From contig JAQGDQ010000090.1 in assembly GCA_030141605.1 (NCBI GenBank), positions 62,001 through 126,000 on the forward strand: DNA of 64,000 nucleotides. Direction: 5' to 3'. Numbering within the stretch: position 1 is the stretch's first letter; every line of letters begins with the position of its first letter. Positions 36,482-49,900 of the stretch are shown one piece after another. The position numbers were made by a program, and so were the translations under genes. The DNA is from Tubiluchus corallicola (Eukaryota > Priapulida > Priapulimorpha > Priapulimorphida > Tubiluchidae). Below the pieces are notes generated by a model. The model saw only the letters and a list, made by a program, of their open reading frames with translations. It made no database searches and was not told the DNA's origin.

Positions 36482-37345
36482 ACCCTAACCTAACCTAACC
36501 TAACCTAACCTAACCTAACCTAACCTAACCTAACCTAACCTAACCTAACCTAACCTAACCTAACCTAACCTAACCTAACCTAACCTAATGTAACCCAATC
36601 CAACCCAACCAACCTAAGTTAGCCTAACCTAACCTAACTTAACTTAACTTAACCTAACCTAACCTAACCTAACCTAACCTAACCTAACCTAACCTAACCT
36701 AACCTAACCTAACCTAACCTAACCTAACCTAACCTAACCTAACCTAACCTAACCTAACCTAACCTAACCTAACCTAACATAACCTAGCTTAGCCTAACCT
36801 GATCTAACCTAACCTAACTTAACTTAACTTAACTTAACTTAACTTAACTTAACTTAACTTAACTTAACTTAACTTAACTTAACTTAACTTAACTTAACTT
36901 AACTTAACCTAACCTAACATAACCTAACCTAACCTAACCTAACCTAACATAACCTAACCCAACCCAACCCAACCTAACCTAACCTAACCTAACCTAACCT
37001 AACCAACCTGGCCTAGCCTAACCTAACCTAACCTAGCTTAACCTAACCTAACCTAACCTAACCTAACCTAACCTAACCTAACCTAACCTAACCTAACCTA
37101 ACCTAACCTAACCTAACCTAACCTAACCTAACCTAACCTAACCTAGCCTAGCCTAACCTAACCTAACCTAACCTAACCTAACCTAACCTAACCTAACCTA
37201 ACCTAACCTAACCTAACCTAACCTAACCTAACCTAACCTAACCTAACCTAACCTAACCTAACCTAACCTAACCAACCCAACCCAACCCAACCCAACCCAA
37301 CCTAACGTAACCTAACCTAACCTAATCTAAACTAGCCTAGCCTGA
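36482..37345. repeat. Interstitial telomere-type (CCTAA)n = (TTAGG)n array
   Basis: About 860 bases of tandem AACCT, i.e. TTAGG on the other strand, which is the arthropod-type telomere unit. It is not uniform: a block of about 17 AACTT units lies at about 36820-36906, and AACCC units occur at about 36956-36970 and 37273-37300. AGCCT and AACAT variants are scattered through it. Unrelated sequence flanks both sides, so it is internal in this window. It could also be an ordinary satellite that happens to match the telomere unit. Confidence 0.95.
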
Positions 37346-37833
37346 CCCACTTAAACCGTTTTAATTAACTTAAAATAACACCCTACTCTAATCTAACCTA
37401 ATTTAACCTAGCTTAATCTAGCCTGTCCTAACATGCACTTTTTAGTTTAGTGAGCTCTCCAGTCTAGCATGAAAAAGCCATTTTGTAGAAATCTGCAACA
37501 AAAAGTGAATTACCTGTAATAAGCGATAATGAGGAGAGGCATTTGCTTTTCAATAAATCACCGCATAATGTCCCCAAAGCGTCGTCGTTCTAACTGGCAG
37601 ACTGTAATCATCGAGAAGCAGATATAAACCACAGTTGATGAATGGCACACTTTACTGAGTCAGTAAGCTTCACACAGTCAAGCAGACCAAAACAACCAAA
37701 CCACCAGCTTCTGTTTTTTTATAGAATTAGGAGAATGGTTAAGGCTGTATGCTTGGCGTACTTGGCTGCTCAGTACAGCTGTGCCAGAACCTGGTTAGTA
37801 ATGGGTAACAGTTGAGAAAATATACTTGTACTG

Positions 37834-37953
37834 GAACTACGGCCAAATCACGTTGAAAACACCGGTTCTCGTCTGATCACCGAAGTTAAGCAACGTAGAG
37901 CCTGGTTAGTACTTGGATGGGTCACCGCCTAGGAATGCCAGGTGCTGTAGGCT
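37834..37953 (+). pseudogene. 5S rRNA-like sequence, full length (120 bases)
   Basis: The whole 5S rRNA is recognisable: TACGGCCAAATCACGTTGAA at the 5' end, CCGGTTCTCGTCTGATCACC, box A GAAGTTAAGCA, box C GGTTAGTACTTGGATGGG, CACCGCC, and GGTGCTGTAGGCTT at the 3' end. Its 120-base length is that of 5S rRNA. Several conserved positions are changed and no T-run terminator follows, so it is a pseudogene or the pol III promoter head of a SINE rather than a normal 5S gene. Confidence 0.85.
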
Positions 37954-38395
37954 TGCGGGATGCCCACACTGTATCCCGACACTAGGTGGAGGAGCTGCAC
38001 AAGCAGCCAACGGCTAGAGGGAGGAGGAGGGTCAAGTGATCGAACGGCCATGTGTAGAGGAGTAAACCTTCCAAATCAGGAGTGGAGCCCCGAAGGCGGA
38101 CCAGTGCAGCCAGTTCACTGACTCCGGCAGCTCCTGCAGCCAACCTGGTGCCAAACGTATCGCGCCGCTTTCCTTTGGACTACACCAGTGAGGAAGAGAG
38201 GGGGATCCTGTTGTCTGGGCAACCCAGGATCTCCATACACCTTGCCCAGGCGTGCGCCCTGGAGACTTTCAAGGATCGCATTGTTCAGCCACAGTCGAAG
38301 CTGCAGCTCCATCAATGTGATCAATAACTTACTCTCTTGGCGCGCACTCCATTGTCTTCCGAGACAGAAGGATGCCAACTAGTACTGGGAAAGTT
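37834..38395 (+). mobile_element. Candidate 5S rRNA-derived SINE (SINE3-type)
   Basis: The 5S-like head runs straight into a GC-rich body of about 440 bases in otherwise AT-rich DNA. It starts with a short hairpin (CGGGATGCCC...CCCG at 37957-37979). The body has an 80-codon open frame on the plus strand and an 87-codon one on the minus strand, probably by composition. The 3' boundary is set where the composition changes and an A-rich stretch begins. A single copy cannot prove mobility. Confidence 0.5.
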
Positions 38396-38399
38396 TTCC

Positions 38400-39302
<903 letters not shown>

Positions 39303-39309
39303 ATTGAAA

Positions 39310-39600
39310 TGCAGGCGGTACCTCTCCGACAAGGGCTAAGCTGACCAGGTTGGTTCGGCACCAGCAGATGCGGAGGCCAAGCAGTCTATAACTCTTCTGA
39401 CATCCATCCACGAAACAATAGAATGATGTGCAAGGAAAGCAGCTTCGTGTTTATTTGCATGAAGTACATTTAAAAAAAATAATGAAGTACAGTTTACATC
39501 GTTGTGGATTGAACTAACTAGACCAGTAAACGAACAGAGAAGACCGCTTTTATACAAGCCAGATGCATAACTTGGACATTTAGCGTGAAGGAGGCGTTCA
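39310..39600. other. Possible interspersed repeat beside the microsatellite
   Basis: GC-richer sequence (GCGGTACCTCTCCGACAAGG onward) next to the trinucleotide tract, with a CAGCTTCGTGTTTATTTG stretch that loosely resembles one in WWOX intron 7 near 4600. It might be an element end; no coding capacity. Confidence 0.25.
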
Positions 39601-40119
39601 GTACAATATAATAAAACAAACCACCAAGTAAATTAACAACTAATTAAATTATCTCAAAATAATATAATATAATTGTTACAGTTGCTGTGATGTCATCTTA
39701 CAGATTTTACTTTATGAAAAAATAAAGTTTCTAGATGAAAATTAGGGGTATTTTGATCATAACCCCCCCGAACTTTGATCCCTAACCCCGTTCACAAACA
39801 TTCAGTTCCATCACGAACCCTTTCCCAAACTTCTCATCGTGTCTCGATAACCCCCCACCAGGATCCCGATCATGAACTTTAAAAGTTTATACTATTTAAA
39901 AATCAACGTTTACTCTATGTTTCTGAGGCATGTGAAGAAAAATGAGTCATTTGTCAAGTTATTCATCGCTCAAATTTCGTAATGACGCATTTTAATTGAG
40001 ATCTTTGTTAACTGTAACTGCATTACTTGTCGGAGATTAATGCTAACAACGTACGTTCTTTTTCATTTAAATTACTTATGTTTGATTTTAATCCTTTTTG
40101 TAAATTTAATAGAAATAAC

Positions 40120-40270
40120 TAATTAATGTGGGCCACCGTAAGTGCATTCGGGCCTGGTGACTTTCTCCCTTCCTAAAACATTAGTTAATCATATTTATTT
40201 GTAAGATTTTATTGTATATGTACAAATGTATATTTGGATTGAATAAATCTAATCTAATCTAATCTAAAAA
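40120..40270 (+). mobile_element. 3' end of a LINE with short tandem tail
   Basis: Ends in GGATTGAATAAATC followed by (TCTAA)n, the type of short-repeat 3' tail seen in CR1/L2-like non-LTR retrotransposons. It is preceded by TTTATTTGTAAGATTTTATTG. No coding part is recognisable upstream, so it is a 5'-truncated copy. Confidence 0.5.
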
Positions 40271-42940
40271 CTCCATAGCAAGAAGATTACTGTTACGTTT
40301 ACTTTGCGTTTACTTATCATAGCGAGGAATGCAGTCTCAATGCAAGATTTGATTATGTACTATGTAGACAGCAGACATCACAAGGAAGTAGACTATAAAC
40401 ATTATTGCTACTATAAGACGCTTTAATCTTTGACAGAATCACAGGCTAATTAATGCATATGCGGCGGTAAAGCTGTGGAACTTGTTCATAGTCCATACAA
40501 TATTTTTCTTGTCCAGGATTCTAGGTGCCTATAAGTAATAGGTTGGAGCTAAAATAGCTGTAGTTCGCTTAATTTTCTTATTTCCATTTACTGATGATTG
40601 AAAATAGTTTGTATTTGTTGTGTCTGCTGAAACCCTCTTATTTCCGCTGTCTTCTGTCAGCCAACCGGTTTCACCCCCCCCCCCCCCCCAGCAGCTCACC
40701 AACTGGCATCAGTGTAACATACTGCCAAAATGATCGTCACTGCCAAGCACCCAAAAGTAAAATAAAAAACAATAAAGCACAGAATGACCTGACAATGGCG
40801 TTGTGACGTTATAATTGAAAAATAGCAACATTTTTGGATTCATATGGTGCATTTTCCGATCAATCATTTTCGACTAGAATCGATTGTTTAAGAGAAGTAG
40901 TCAACTCTTGACCCGCATAGGCATCATCTAGATGTCTAGGAAATAATGTAACTGGACACTGATGACATGCTAGGCCAATCTATAACAGATTTTGAATGCT
41001 ATAGCAGGCACTAATATTGAAAGATCAATTCCGGTGACCCATTTTCAAAAACGAGACAGTGATGGTCTTAATTACGTCATAATAGTATTCTGACGTCATC
41101 GACACGTCACAGATGAAAAACGACCTCATTTCTGGAATCATTGGGTGCAATTTCCTATCAGTCGATAATACATATTTTTCATCTCGGTTCGATGGTTAGA
41201 AGATATAACTGATTTTTGGTCCCAGTTTGCGCCGTCTTTGATTTATACGTATATCTCAAAAGTACCATACACAATTTTGGCCGTTTTTTTGTTGAGAGCA
41301 CCTGAAGCCACGTTCTAACAGAATCTGGGGAGAAAAATTCTATTGTAATTTGTTCTAGGTACCCCTTTACTAGGAGCTATCTTTACCCTACTTGAATAAT
41401 TACTGATTCTGTAAAATTACACAAGGTTTCTACAATTATCTTACATTGTCACACATTTATGATGCTTGCTCGCAAGGCACGTTACAAGTGGTAAGATTGC
41501 TAATCTGTGAGTAATGCCCGACTTCATCTGATGGTTAGTTAACGCTGATTCGCTTTAGTTCGTACTTGAACTACAATACGAAGAAGACGTTCAAGGAATT
41601 CGTAATGTGTTTTAGTTTCGGGGGTCACGTGATGCACTCGCGAAGTGCATTTTGCAACACTTAGTTGGAAACAGACTTCAAACACATCGAAAAAATTTGT
41701 AAATTAACTTAGCCTTTGCTTCTAGTTCCGCCTGGTTAGTGTCTAAAGGGGCGCGAGTTAGGTTATCCAGAGCTCTTAGGAATAAACACTTGTTCAGTAA
41801 GTTTAAGGAAATATGCAGTGTTTTTTTTTTTTTTTACACATAGTCAGCTACTGACGTGTAGGCTTATTCTAGTGGTTTTCATAACACGTAGATAATCCTA
41901 TTAATATGCCATAGTTACTGTAGTGATTATGCATCATCAGCTGTGTGTAACACAAAAAACGCGTGCTACCTTATCAGAAGCTAGAAATTATTTCTAGATG
42001 TTTTCAAACGTTTTTCAATGATGGCATCCTGAACTTATATATTCTTTATGTCTCACCTTTCTTGACCGACCCTCCCCAATATGAATTTATCTTTACAGCA
42101 AGAATTCCAGTTCTACAAAGTACCTGTGCTCCAAATGGACTAAATTTATGCTTACATGCAAAAATAGGAGTATTTAAAAAAATCAAAAGCCATCTAAATT
42201 AGAAGGCCTATAGCCTCTTATACATTACACATGATGATCATTCATAATTAACTAAACAAAAGAAAATACAGCTAACTTGGCCCTTTTTAGCCTACCTGCT
42301 TATTATTCAATAACGTGGTTTTCAAGAAGACTACAATTAGAACGAAACGAACAAGCCAAAGCAAAAATTTTCGACAAATCTTGCCATTTCTAGGCACAGT
42401 TTATAGAGTCCGGAGCGCAGTACCCTGCTTTCAAAAGAAAGAAGAGACCAAAATTATGCAGTTGAGCATTTTTTAAACTCGTCTTTCAAGTTAGTAAAAA
42501 AGTAAAAAGCCAAAGATAACAGACAACATTTGTTTACCGTCGCTCATTTTAACAGACAGCATTAACAGTAACAGCTGTTAAGTGATCTACATTTATCACA
42601 ATATAGATAAGACGCGACACACAAATAACGAATAATATATAAAATGTACGCCTTGGCGTTGGCAGTCGCTCGTCTCGAACTCAAGACGGTGTGGTTTCAT
42701 TCCGAAATCTAGTCGTGCACCCAACCCAGTAACTAGTGCAACCATAGACCTAAGAATACAGGACTTTTGCTGATTATAGGAACTTCCCGAAAGCTCCTTT
42801 ATATATCCTTTAAGCTCATTCGTAAGATCATTTTCATTGTAATTTTGTGTCCAGTGTACAGTAGACTTCGTATGCTTTCAGTCCCACTTATTAGTCCTTG
42901 GCTTGTTTAAGTTACTTACCAGCCAGACAGCTTGGACTTA
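40271..42940. other. Region upstream of Dscam, no gene recognised
   Basis: Contains a run of 16 C (40674-40689) and a run of T at about 41820. A tRNA-like segment lies at about 42660-42715, with a CGTCT/AGACG stem and a B-box-like GTGGTTTCATTCC. Upstream Dscam exons or 5' UTR could be here but show no signal I can defend. Confidence 0.35.
42660..42716 (+). mobile_element. tRNA-like SINE head
   Basis: GTTGGCAGTCGCTCGTC resembles an A box; CGTCT and AGACG can form the anticodon stem; GTGGTTTCATTCC resembles a B box. The acceptor ends do not pair, so it is probably a degraded SINE head. Confidence 0.35.
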
Positions 42941-42946
42941 CTTACA

Positions 42947-43010
42947 ATGATCCTTCAGTGTAACGTATTCTGGCTTTACTCGATATTGTTAACTCAAGTT
43001 GCTGCAAATT
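42947..43010 (+). CDS. Candidate signal-peptide exon of Dscam
   Basis: ATG at 42947 opens MILQCNVFWLYSILLTQVAA, a good signal peptide, about 640 bases upstream of the Ig1 exon. Ending at 43010 (AAATT|gtccct) would give the phase needed to join 43646, but that donor is weak. The true first exon may lie elsewhere upstream. Confidence 0.3.
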
Positions 43011-43645
43011 GTCCCTGGCATTATTTAAATGTCAAGAATTGTTTTTCACGCGAGAAAACGAACATATGGCGAGCTAGAACGCTATTACCTCCAGGCAAAA
43101 AACTCGTAATTATATGACGCCTAAGTAAGAAAATTGATTTTGTGTATTAAGAAAATTTTATTTGGACTGTTTAATCAGATGCAAGATGGCAGAAATGATT
43201 GTCCATACGAAAATAAATGAAACAATTAAGTTAAAACCAAAGAATTTATGTGAAAGAACATTTAATTTTGAACAAACGACACTTATTAAGAATTGTCGCC
43301 ATATGGTCATTAATCGACGGTGGTACAATCACTGGAACCTTTAGAGAGACTGGCATTATGACTTATCTCTTCGGGAATTTCCTCATCTCTGATTTATGGG
43401 GATAAAATGTCAGAAGAATTAGAAAAGAGATTACATTATTAACATTTTATTAGCATAAAGTTAGAAAAAAGTAGTAAAATTCACATTTATATGTACTTGG
43501 GTCTATCATTTCTAAACACCCTGTGATAATATCAGGATCAGCGTACATGGTGAAAATAATAAAATACGAGACATTCGTGTAGTAATTAGTGGCAAGGTTT
43601 ATGAAATGTGCACTTGAAATGTCATGCGTCATTTACATTTTCTAG

Positions 43646-43978
43646 GTTTATCATGGACAGATGAAAGAAACAACCATCTAGAGGGTCCATCATTTGAAGA
43701 CAATCTTCCATCAAATGTGGTATTTACTAACGACACGGGCATTGTCATACACTGTACAGCAACCGGTCGACCACAACCGAGAATAACCTGGGAGACCCGC
43801 GATGGGTCTCTAGTCACCGATGTACCCGAACTCCGTCGGGTCTTTCGCAACGGGACGATCTTTCTGAGTCCTTTTCAGCCAAGTCTGTACCGCGCTGACG
43901 TGCATTCTACCATATACGTCTGCTTTGCAAGAAATGTGGTTGGTTCAATACGCAGTGTCAATGTTACAGTTCATGCTG
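43646..43978 (+). CDS. Dscam: Dscam exon: Ig1
   Basis: One exon for the whole of Ig1. Conserved Cys in [12 protein letters not shown] and YVCFARN, Trp in [24 protein letters not shown] and the C-terminal SVNVTVHA follow the Dscam Ig1 pattern closely. Ends phase 1 at GCTG|gtaagg. Confidence 0.93.
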
Positions 43979-46900
43979 GTAAGGCTTTCTCAAATAGTTC
44001 TGAAAGGTATCTGAAAAGTAGCATTTAATTTTTCCTTTATCTTGCAGTTGCAAAAAGTATGAAAAAATTCCAGCTTTTTTAAGGCAGTTTAAACACAGAA
44101 CTTTGTATGTGTCTAGTAACATTTGTTATTATGGTGTTTCATAATAATGCAATGTAGCATAGTACAGAGAGCACAACTGTGTAGCTTAACACGTTATAGC
44201 ACATCACATCACAGCATAACACAACACAGCAAGTACAAAATAGCATAGCATTACAGGGCATAGCACAGGTAGTATAGTGTTGCATGGCGTGGTATGCTTT
44301 AGGCATAGCGTATATTAGGCTAGCTCAGCATAGCGCAGCATAACACAGCACAGAATACCGTAGCACTATCTTAGCAATTTTATTATTATCTAGTAGAACA
44401 GCTATGCTAAAGCATTCAGTTTAGTTTAAATCAGTTATTTACTGCTTGAGACCCGTTACTGATTCGTTTAGAATTTCTCATCAGTCTGCGTGAATTTTAT
44501 CCTATTATAATATCATTCCATCACCAAGATTTTAGGTTTTATCAAATTTTATTGTATTTAAGCTTTCACAATCGTAATCATGCTCATAATTATGTTTCTA
44601 GAGTAAACTTGCTATTTATTTTTTCAAAAATATTTTTTTCAGTAACTAGACAATCGTACGAAGTCACAGTCAATGATAAAGACGCTATAAGAGGTAATAC
44701 GGCAGTTCTGAAATGTGAGATTCCAACTTTTGTGAGACCCTACGTGCAAGTGGCGTATTGGCTGAGAGGATCACAGAAAATAAGTAACTCAGGTATGTAC
44801 ACGCGCATTATGTCAAAATGCTGTACTTTGCATGTATAAAACATCTTTTATAAGAGCCAGAACAAAAATGGTTTATTTTTCCTTTAAATGCCCGCCATTT
44901 TTAGGTTTCTAAAATTCCGAGGCGAGAGGAACAGGTGAGTCGTCTCCGCGTGTGCCTGGCGACAGAAGTTAAGAATGGCGCCAAGTTTGGTCAGTGAATG
45001 GATGGTTGATTGTTACGTTCAATACTTGCTCTTGGCGGTTTCATTCGCCACGATGATTGGCTGTTTGCCTTTCAAACAGAAGATGTAGTCACATTCGAAT
45101 ATGCACACAACTACTGATTCAGTGACTCATCTTTGTATTAGCCTTGTTCCGATGAGCCAGGTTCCGATTCACGCTACAATTTAACTAAGCCTGTTCACTG
45201 AATGCTGAATTTCACATGCGATGTGCCGAACTGTGTACAAAAAGCTGCGTACAGAGCAGCGACATCAGGATTTTGATTCTGCGGAAGAAAATTATTAACT
45301 TCTTCTTTAAAGGTTAGCAGTCAGAGTTTTTTAAAGTTACAGTAACTCATAATAGGATTCAACTTCATCTTTAGAGAAATTGATACAGCCAGTTATTCAT
45401 TTCATAGCCACTGAGATCAGATTCAGAACTTACGTTGGGATAATTGTGAGTTATTATCAAGATCCCTAATATCACCATTCGCATTAACTAAATAAAACAA
45501 ATGGCTTCAATAGCTTTATGCTGCCAGTAATGTACCCCGAGGGCTAATCTCGTTAACTATAAATTATGGCTTCTTTTTGTTAGTAAGATATACGTTTGTA
45601 TAAATCTGCGAGGAGCTCTCGAGATTTACCGTTTCTCGCGAGAATTTGCAGCAATGACTTGTCAGTAATTTGACGGACAAGCATAATTGGGGCTCTCTTT
45701 CAGGAGCCGGCTGACTTCAAAGCCCCTCTTTCTCTTCGACAGCGAAGCCATTTCGTTTCACAGGAATTCCTAGGCAGCTAGTTATTAGCTTTAGGATTGA
45801 TAGATTAATAATTGTTACACGATTAAGGCCTGTAAGGGATTAAGCATTCTATATGTAATTACGCCTGCTAGTTTTTTGCTGCTTTCCGAGCGTAAAAGCC
45901 AATAATTGCTCGTTAAACAAACTGCAGATGTCTGAATAATCCAGGGAAAGCTTGTAAAAGATGGAAAATCTGAGTCGTTTTCGGTTGTTAATAAATTTGC
46001 AAAAGAAAGATTGAATAATAAGGCGGTTTGTTCACAAGTTTGCGAACTCTTGGATTAACAGAGTAACTAAATTTGCTTAATTATTTTCAAATAACAAGTA
46101 CATCGTAAGCGTACCGTTGCTTTGAAAGTTTCGTAAAATAGTTTTTCATTTGCGAATTTTTGCTTTTCAAAAACCTTTAAGATGCTCGAGCGTTTGAAAA
46201 ACATTTGAACGTTTGATACAGTTCATTCAGAAAATCTTTGTCAGCCTTTTTACTTTAGTATTTTATGCTAAAATAACATATTAAAGTGTACATTAAAAAC
46301 GTAAAGATTAAAATCATGAAAAGCGAGAATCTCTATTTTTACCCCTCTCTCCCATGCCCCCTCTCTCTTTGTTTTCTCTCTTTTCTCTCTCTTTCCTTCT
46401 CTCCCTCCCTTCTCTGACTGGATAATGCGTTCGTATTATCAAAGGCAGCACTCTGACATATTGCAACTAATTTCAGACTTGAATAAATGCACCTGCGTAT
46501 CGCAATAATTATTATTCATTGAGGTTGGAAATTTTTAGATTACGTCGTAAAATGTAATTGATGGGTTTCGTGACGGAAACGACAATCGTAAGTTACGGCG
46601 ACGGCACGAGTACGAAAACCGAGACAAAGCGAAAATAATCCCTAGTAGATAATAAACACGCAAATATCACCGCCAATTTTGTAAAAAATTAAAGAATTCT
46701 AACAAAAGCAGTAGACCTGTACATTATTGTTGCGCTGGTGGAAAAAAATCATGGTCAATTTTAATTTTTATTAGACAGTTAATTAAACCTGCAAGTAACG
46801 CTTAAGACAAGTACTTTATAAATTATACATAGCTCATATATGCCTTGTATTCAGCAATATGGTATTATGATTATTAAAATAGTTTATATAGTTTTGTTTT

Positions 46901-49900
46901 TTTCTATTTAGTAGGAGTGGAGCACTCAGTAGTGTGAATGGTTGTGGCGTGGCCATTGTAAAGAAAAATTCTTGAGATTCTCAACAACATTTGTATACAT
47001 TGTCCTACAAAAAGGCAAATACCCCTGGACACTATGGCAGATAAAAACACAAACAACAAGTATTACACCAAATGGTCAACCATCAAGTTAGGCCAATTAA
47101 GGCCTAATTATACTATTATTATATAGTTTGCATTTAGCTTATATTCATTACTACACCCTATGCAGTCTTTATTATTAAAATACTCAGGTATAAATAATTG
47201 TATGATTTATCTTTTATTGAGCGTTTTCAAGATTTTGTACGTAAGCAAATACCAATATTTATTTAAACTAGACAATAAGCGTCCAATTATTTCTTGCGTT
47301 CGCAAAAATGTTACAGTCACAGTTCTATTTGTTGGCAAAGGCTCTTTTAGCTTTCGCCCATTCCTTGTGGCGAATATTTCCCTGAAGCTGTTAGTCATGC
47401 CCTGAACTGGCTTTTATTCGCTTAGTATTAAAGCAGCCCTTTTTCAGAATGATTTGAAGGTTCAAAGGCGATAAAGGGTTTCCTAGTCCTTTGCAGAATG
47501 TAGCCGTATTTTGTAAGGGACATGTGATACCTTCCTCGTAAACAGGTGTTTTTCTGCAGAATAATAGAAGCCAGTTTTATACGAAGCCGCTAACCCATTA
47601 CACGCCGTTGTACGCGACGAGGTTTTACAACATGTTTTAAGCTTACTAACTTGCTGAATTAGCTTGGTTATATGCAACACAAAGGTATAAATGTGGCTAG
47701 TTCGTTCCAGTTTACCGATCTTTTCTTTTGCCTTGCTGTCTGCTTTCGTTAGTTTTTTTTAGTGGATGCTAAATTTTGCTCACAAACAGCGTCTTGGTGA
47801 GTGCCTTCTTACACTTTAAATATTGCTTTTCAAGAGACCGCCAAGTACTTAAACTTTGATTTTCAACATGACTGCTAAGATAGCTGCTGTATCGTTTAAT
47901 TTTTTTCAAGATGGCCGCCAAGTCACTCGAATTTTGATTTCCACATGGGTACGCTTCTATAATATATTGCATTGTTATTGTAAGTTGGTTATAAAATGCC
48001 ATGAAACTCTGCATCTTTTTTACAGGAAAGAAATTCAGCGTTTTTTCCTCTGGAGAACTTCATGTTAGAAACGTGAGTTCTGAAGACTCGAATTCTTTGT
48101 ACAAATGCGTAACAGTGCACACGATAACTGGACAGCGAGTAGAGAGTTCAGGAGCTGCAAGGTTGAAGATACGTGGTAGATGATGATTTCATGTTGTTTC
48201 TTATTAAATATAAACGTTAATCATTATACTGCAATATGTCCAACACTCTACCAGTGTATGGGATTGTATTTAGTGAAAACCAGTTCTGTAGCACTGTATT
48301 CCTCCATAATCCCCTGCATCTAGGAGAGTGTCACGCCCTCAGAAAATTTCAAATGTACAATACTCTGCAATATCCCCCTGCAACTTCGAAGAAAGTACCA
48401 GTGGAAATGTTAAAGGAGATGGCGGAAATCAAAATTTTGGAGAAAGTTGACTTTTGATCTAAATTAGCACAAGTTAATTGAATCGGAATGATCCTGTTGT
48501 GTAATACGAAACGCGTAACTGCTTTTTAGGTATTTTGGTCCCTACCGCAGGTTAACGCCTTCATTTTGGTTTCTGAACTATCCAAATAAACATCTTCGAT
48601 TTCTATGATTTGAAGGATACGCACTTATTATATTGATGTAATGGTCTGCCTGCTGTATTTCAGATTCCATAAGGTACTATTCAATAATTCATATTCCAAT
48701 GTTCAAGCCAATCACTGGTTCAACGTTTTGGATAAATACTGGCAAAATCTACTCAATGGACGTGACAAATAGAAAAATAGAATAAAACATTTAAATGGCC
48801 GTAGTTACATGATAAACGTGAAAAGTGCAGGATAAGTTACAGTGCTGTAAGGCTTGAGATGTTTGTGAAATTGGTATAAATTCCACTGCTTCAAGGAAAA
48901 ATATTTGCTGCCTATATGCGTGATAAAATATTAACGTTTTCGCAGACGCTTCATGCAAGCGAATGTAATAAGTGCATTAGAACATCGTTACGTCATTTAA
49001 TACTTAATGAATGAAAGAGTTGAGGATTTTCGCATTGCAGTTTACAATGACTAATTATTTGTTCAGCGTTCTGTGTTATTTCAAACCAATTGATAAACTG
49101 GTATTAATTATACTCGCATTTTTTATTCAATTCTCCTCAAAGAAGACCAATGCACGGCGAGGGGTCTTAGAATAGAAATATGAAGATATTAATACATACC
49201 TACAGAAACAGATTTTAGATATAGCTATTTTTTTAGTGACAAAAGGTGTTTGGTGATTTCCTTGTTGAACTGCGTGAGGTTGTAGTTTTCTCAGAAGCAA
49301 TTTTCTGGTACAGGATTCCACAGATAAGAAGCTTGAGGGAAAAACTGAATTTAAAAGAGGATGTTATACATCTAGGAAGGCTCTAGAGTAAAAATATAAG
49401 GAATAGCAAAACCCGTGCCACGATAAATATATCGGTGTTTAGGAAAACCAATGACAAGCAGTTCTGAGTTATGTAATAGAGACGGGAATGGGCAAGGACG
49501 AAAATTTATAAATGATGGAAAGTTTTCCCGTGTTTAGCTATTTTGTGATGCAAACGCTGATCTTAAATTAATTATTTGTTATCTTATTTTCAGACCTTTA
49601 TATATTATTGATGAGTAATACAGTCAACGCACAGTTATTTGAATTTTTGAAACCAGCTTCATCAGATTAAGACAAGTGCAAGACTTGAATTAATACCTGT
49701 ACTTGTAGTTTAGTGGTCATGGAGTGCGACTTGTCTTCCCAAAGTCGCCGGTTCAAGATTCAGTCGCGATAATTTCACTTTAACTGCCTTTTGGTGAGAC
49801 TTGTTTTCAAAATTTCAAAAACTGTGAGTATAAACTATTACTTAACTTGTGCATCGGTCAGGACCCCTGCCCTAATTCTTCAGAAATTCTTGCCGTATAC

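Noticed and set aside
36482-37345. A CRISPR-like or true chromosome-end telomere array
   Set aside because: No spacers, so not CRISPR; unique sequence flanks both sides, so it is not the end of a chromosome in this window.
37834-37953. An active 5S rRNA gene
   Set aside because: Length and control boxes fit, but conserved positions are altered, there is no T-run terminator, and no tandem neighbours are present.
44793-48025. Hidden alternative Dscam exon 4 copies
   Set aside because: No frame in this intron shows the Cys-x(n)-Trp half-Ig pattern seen in exon 44643-44792.
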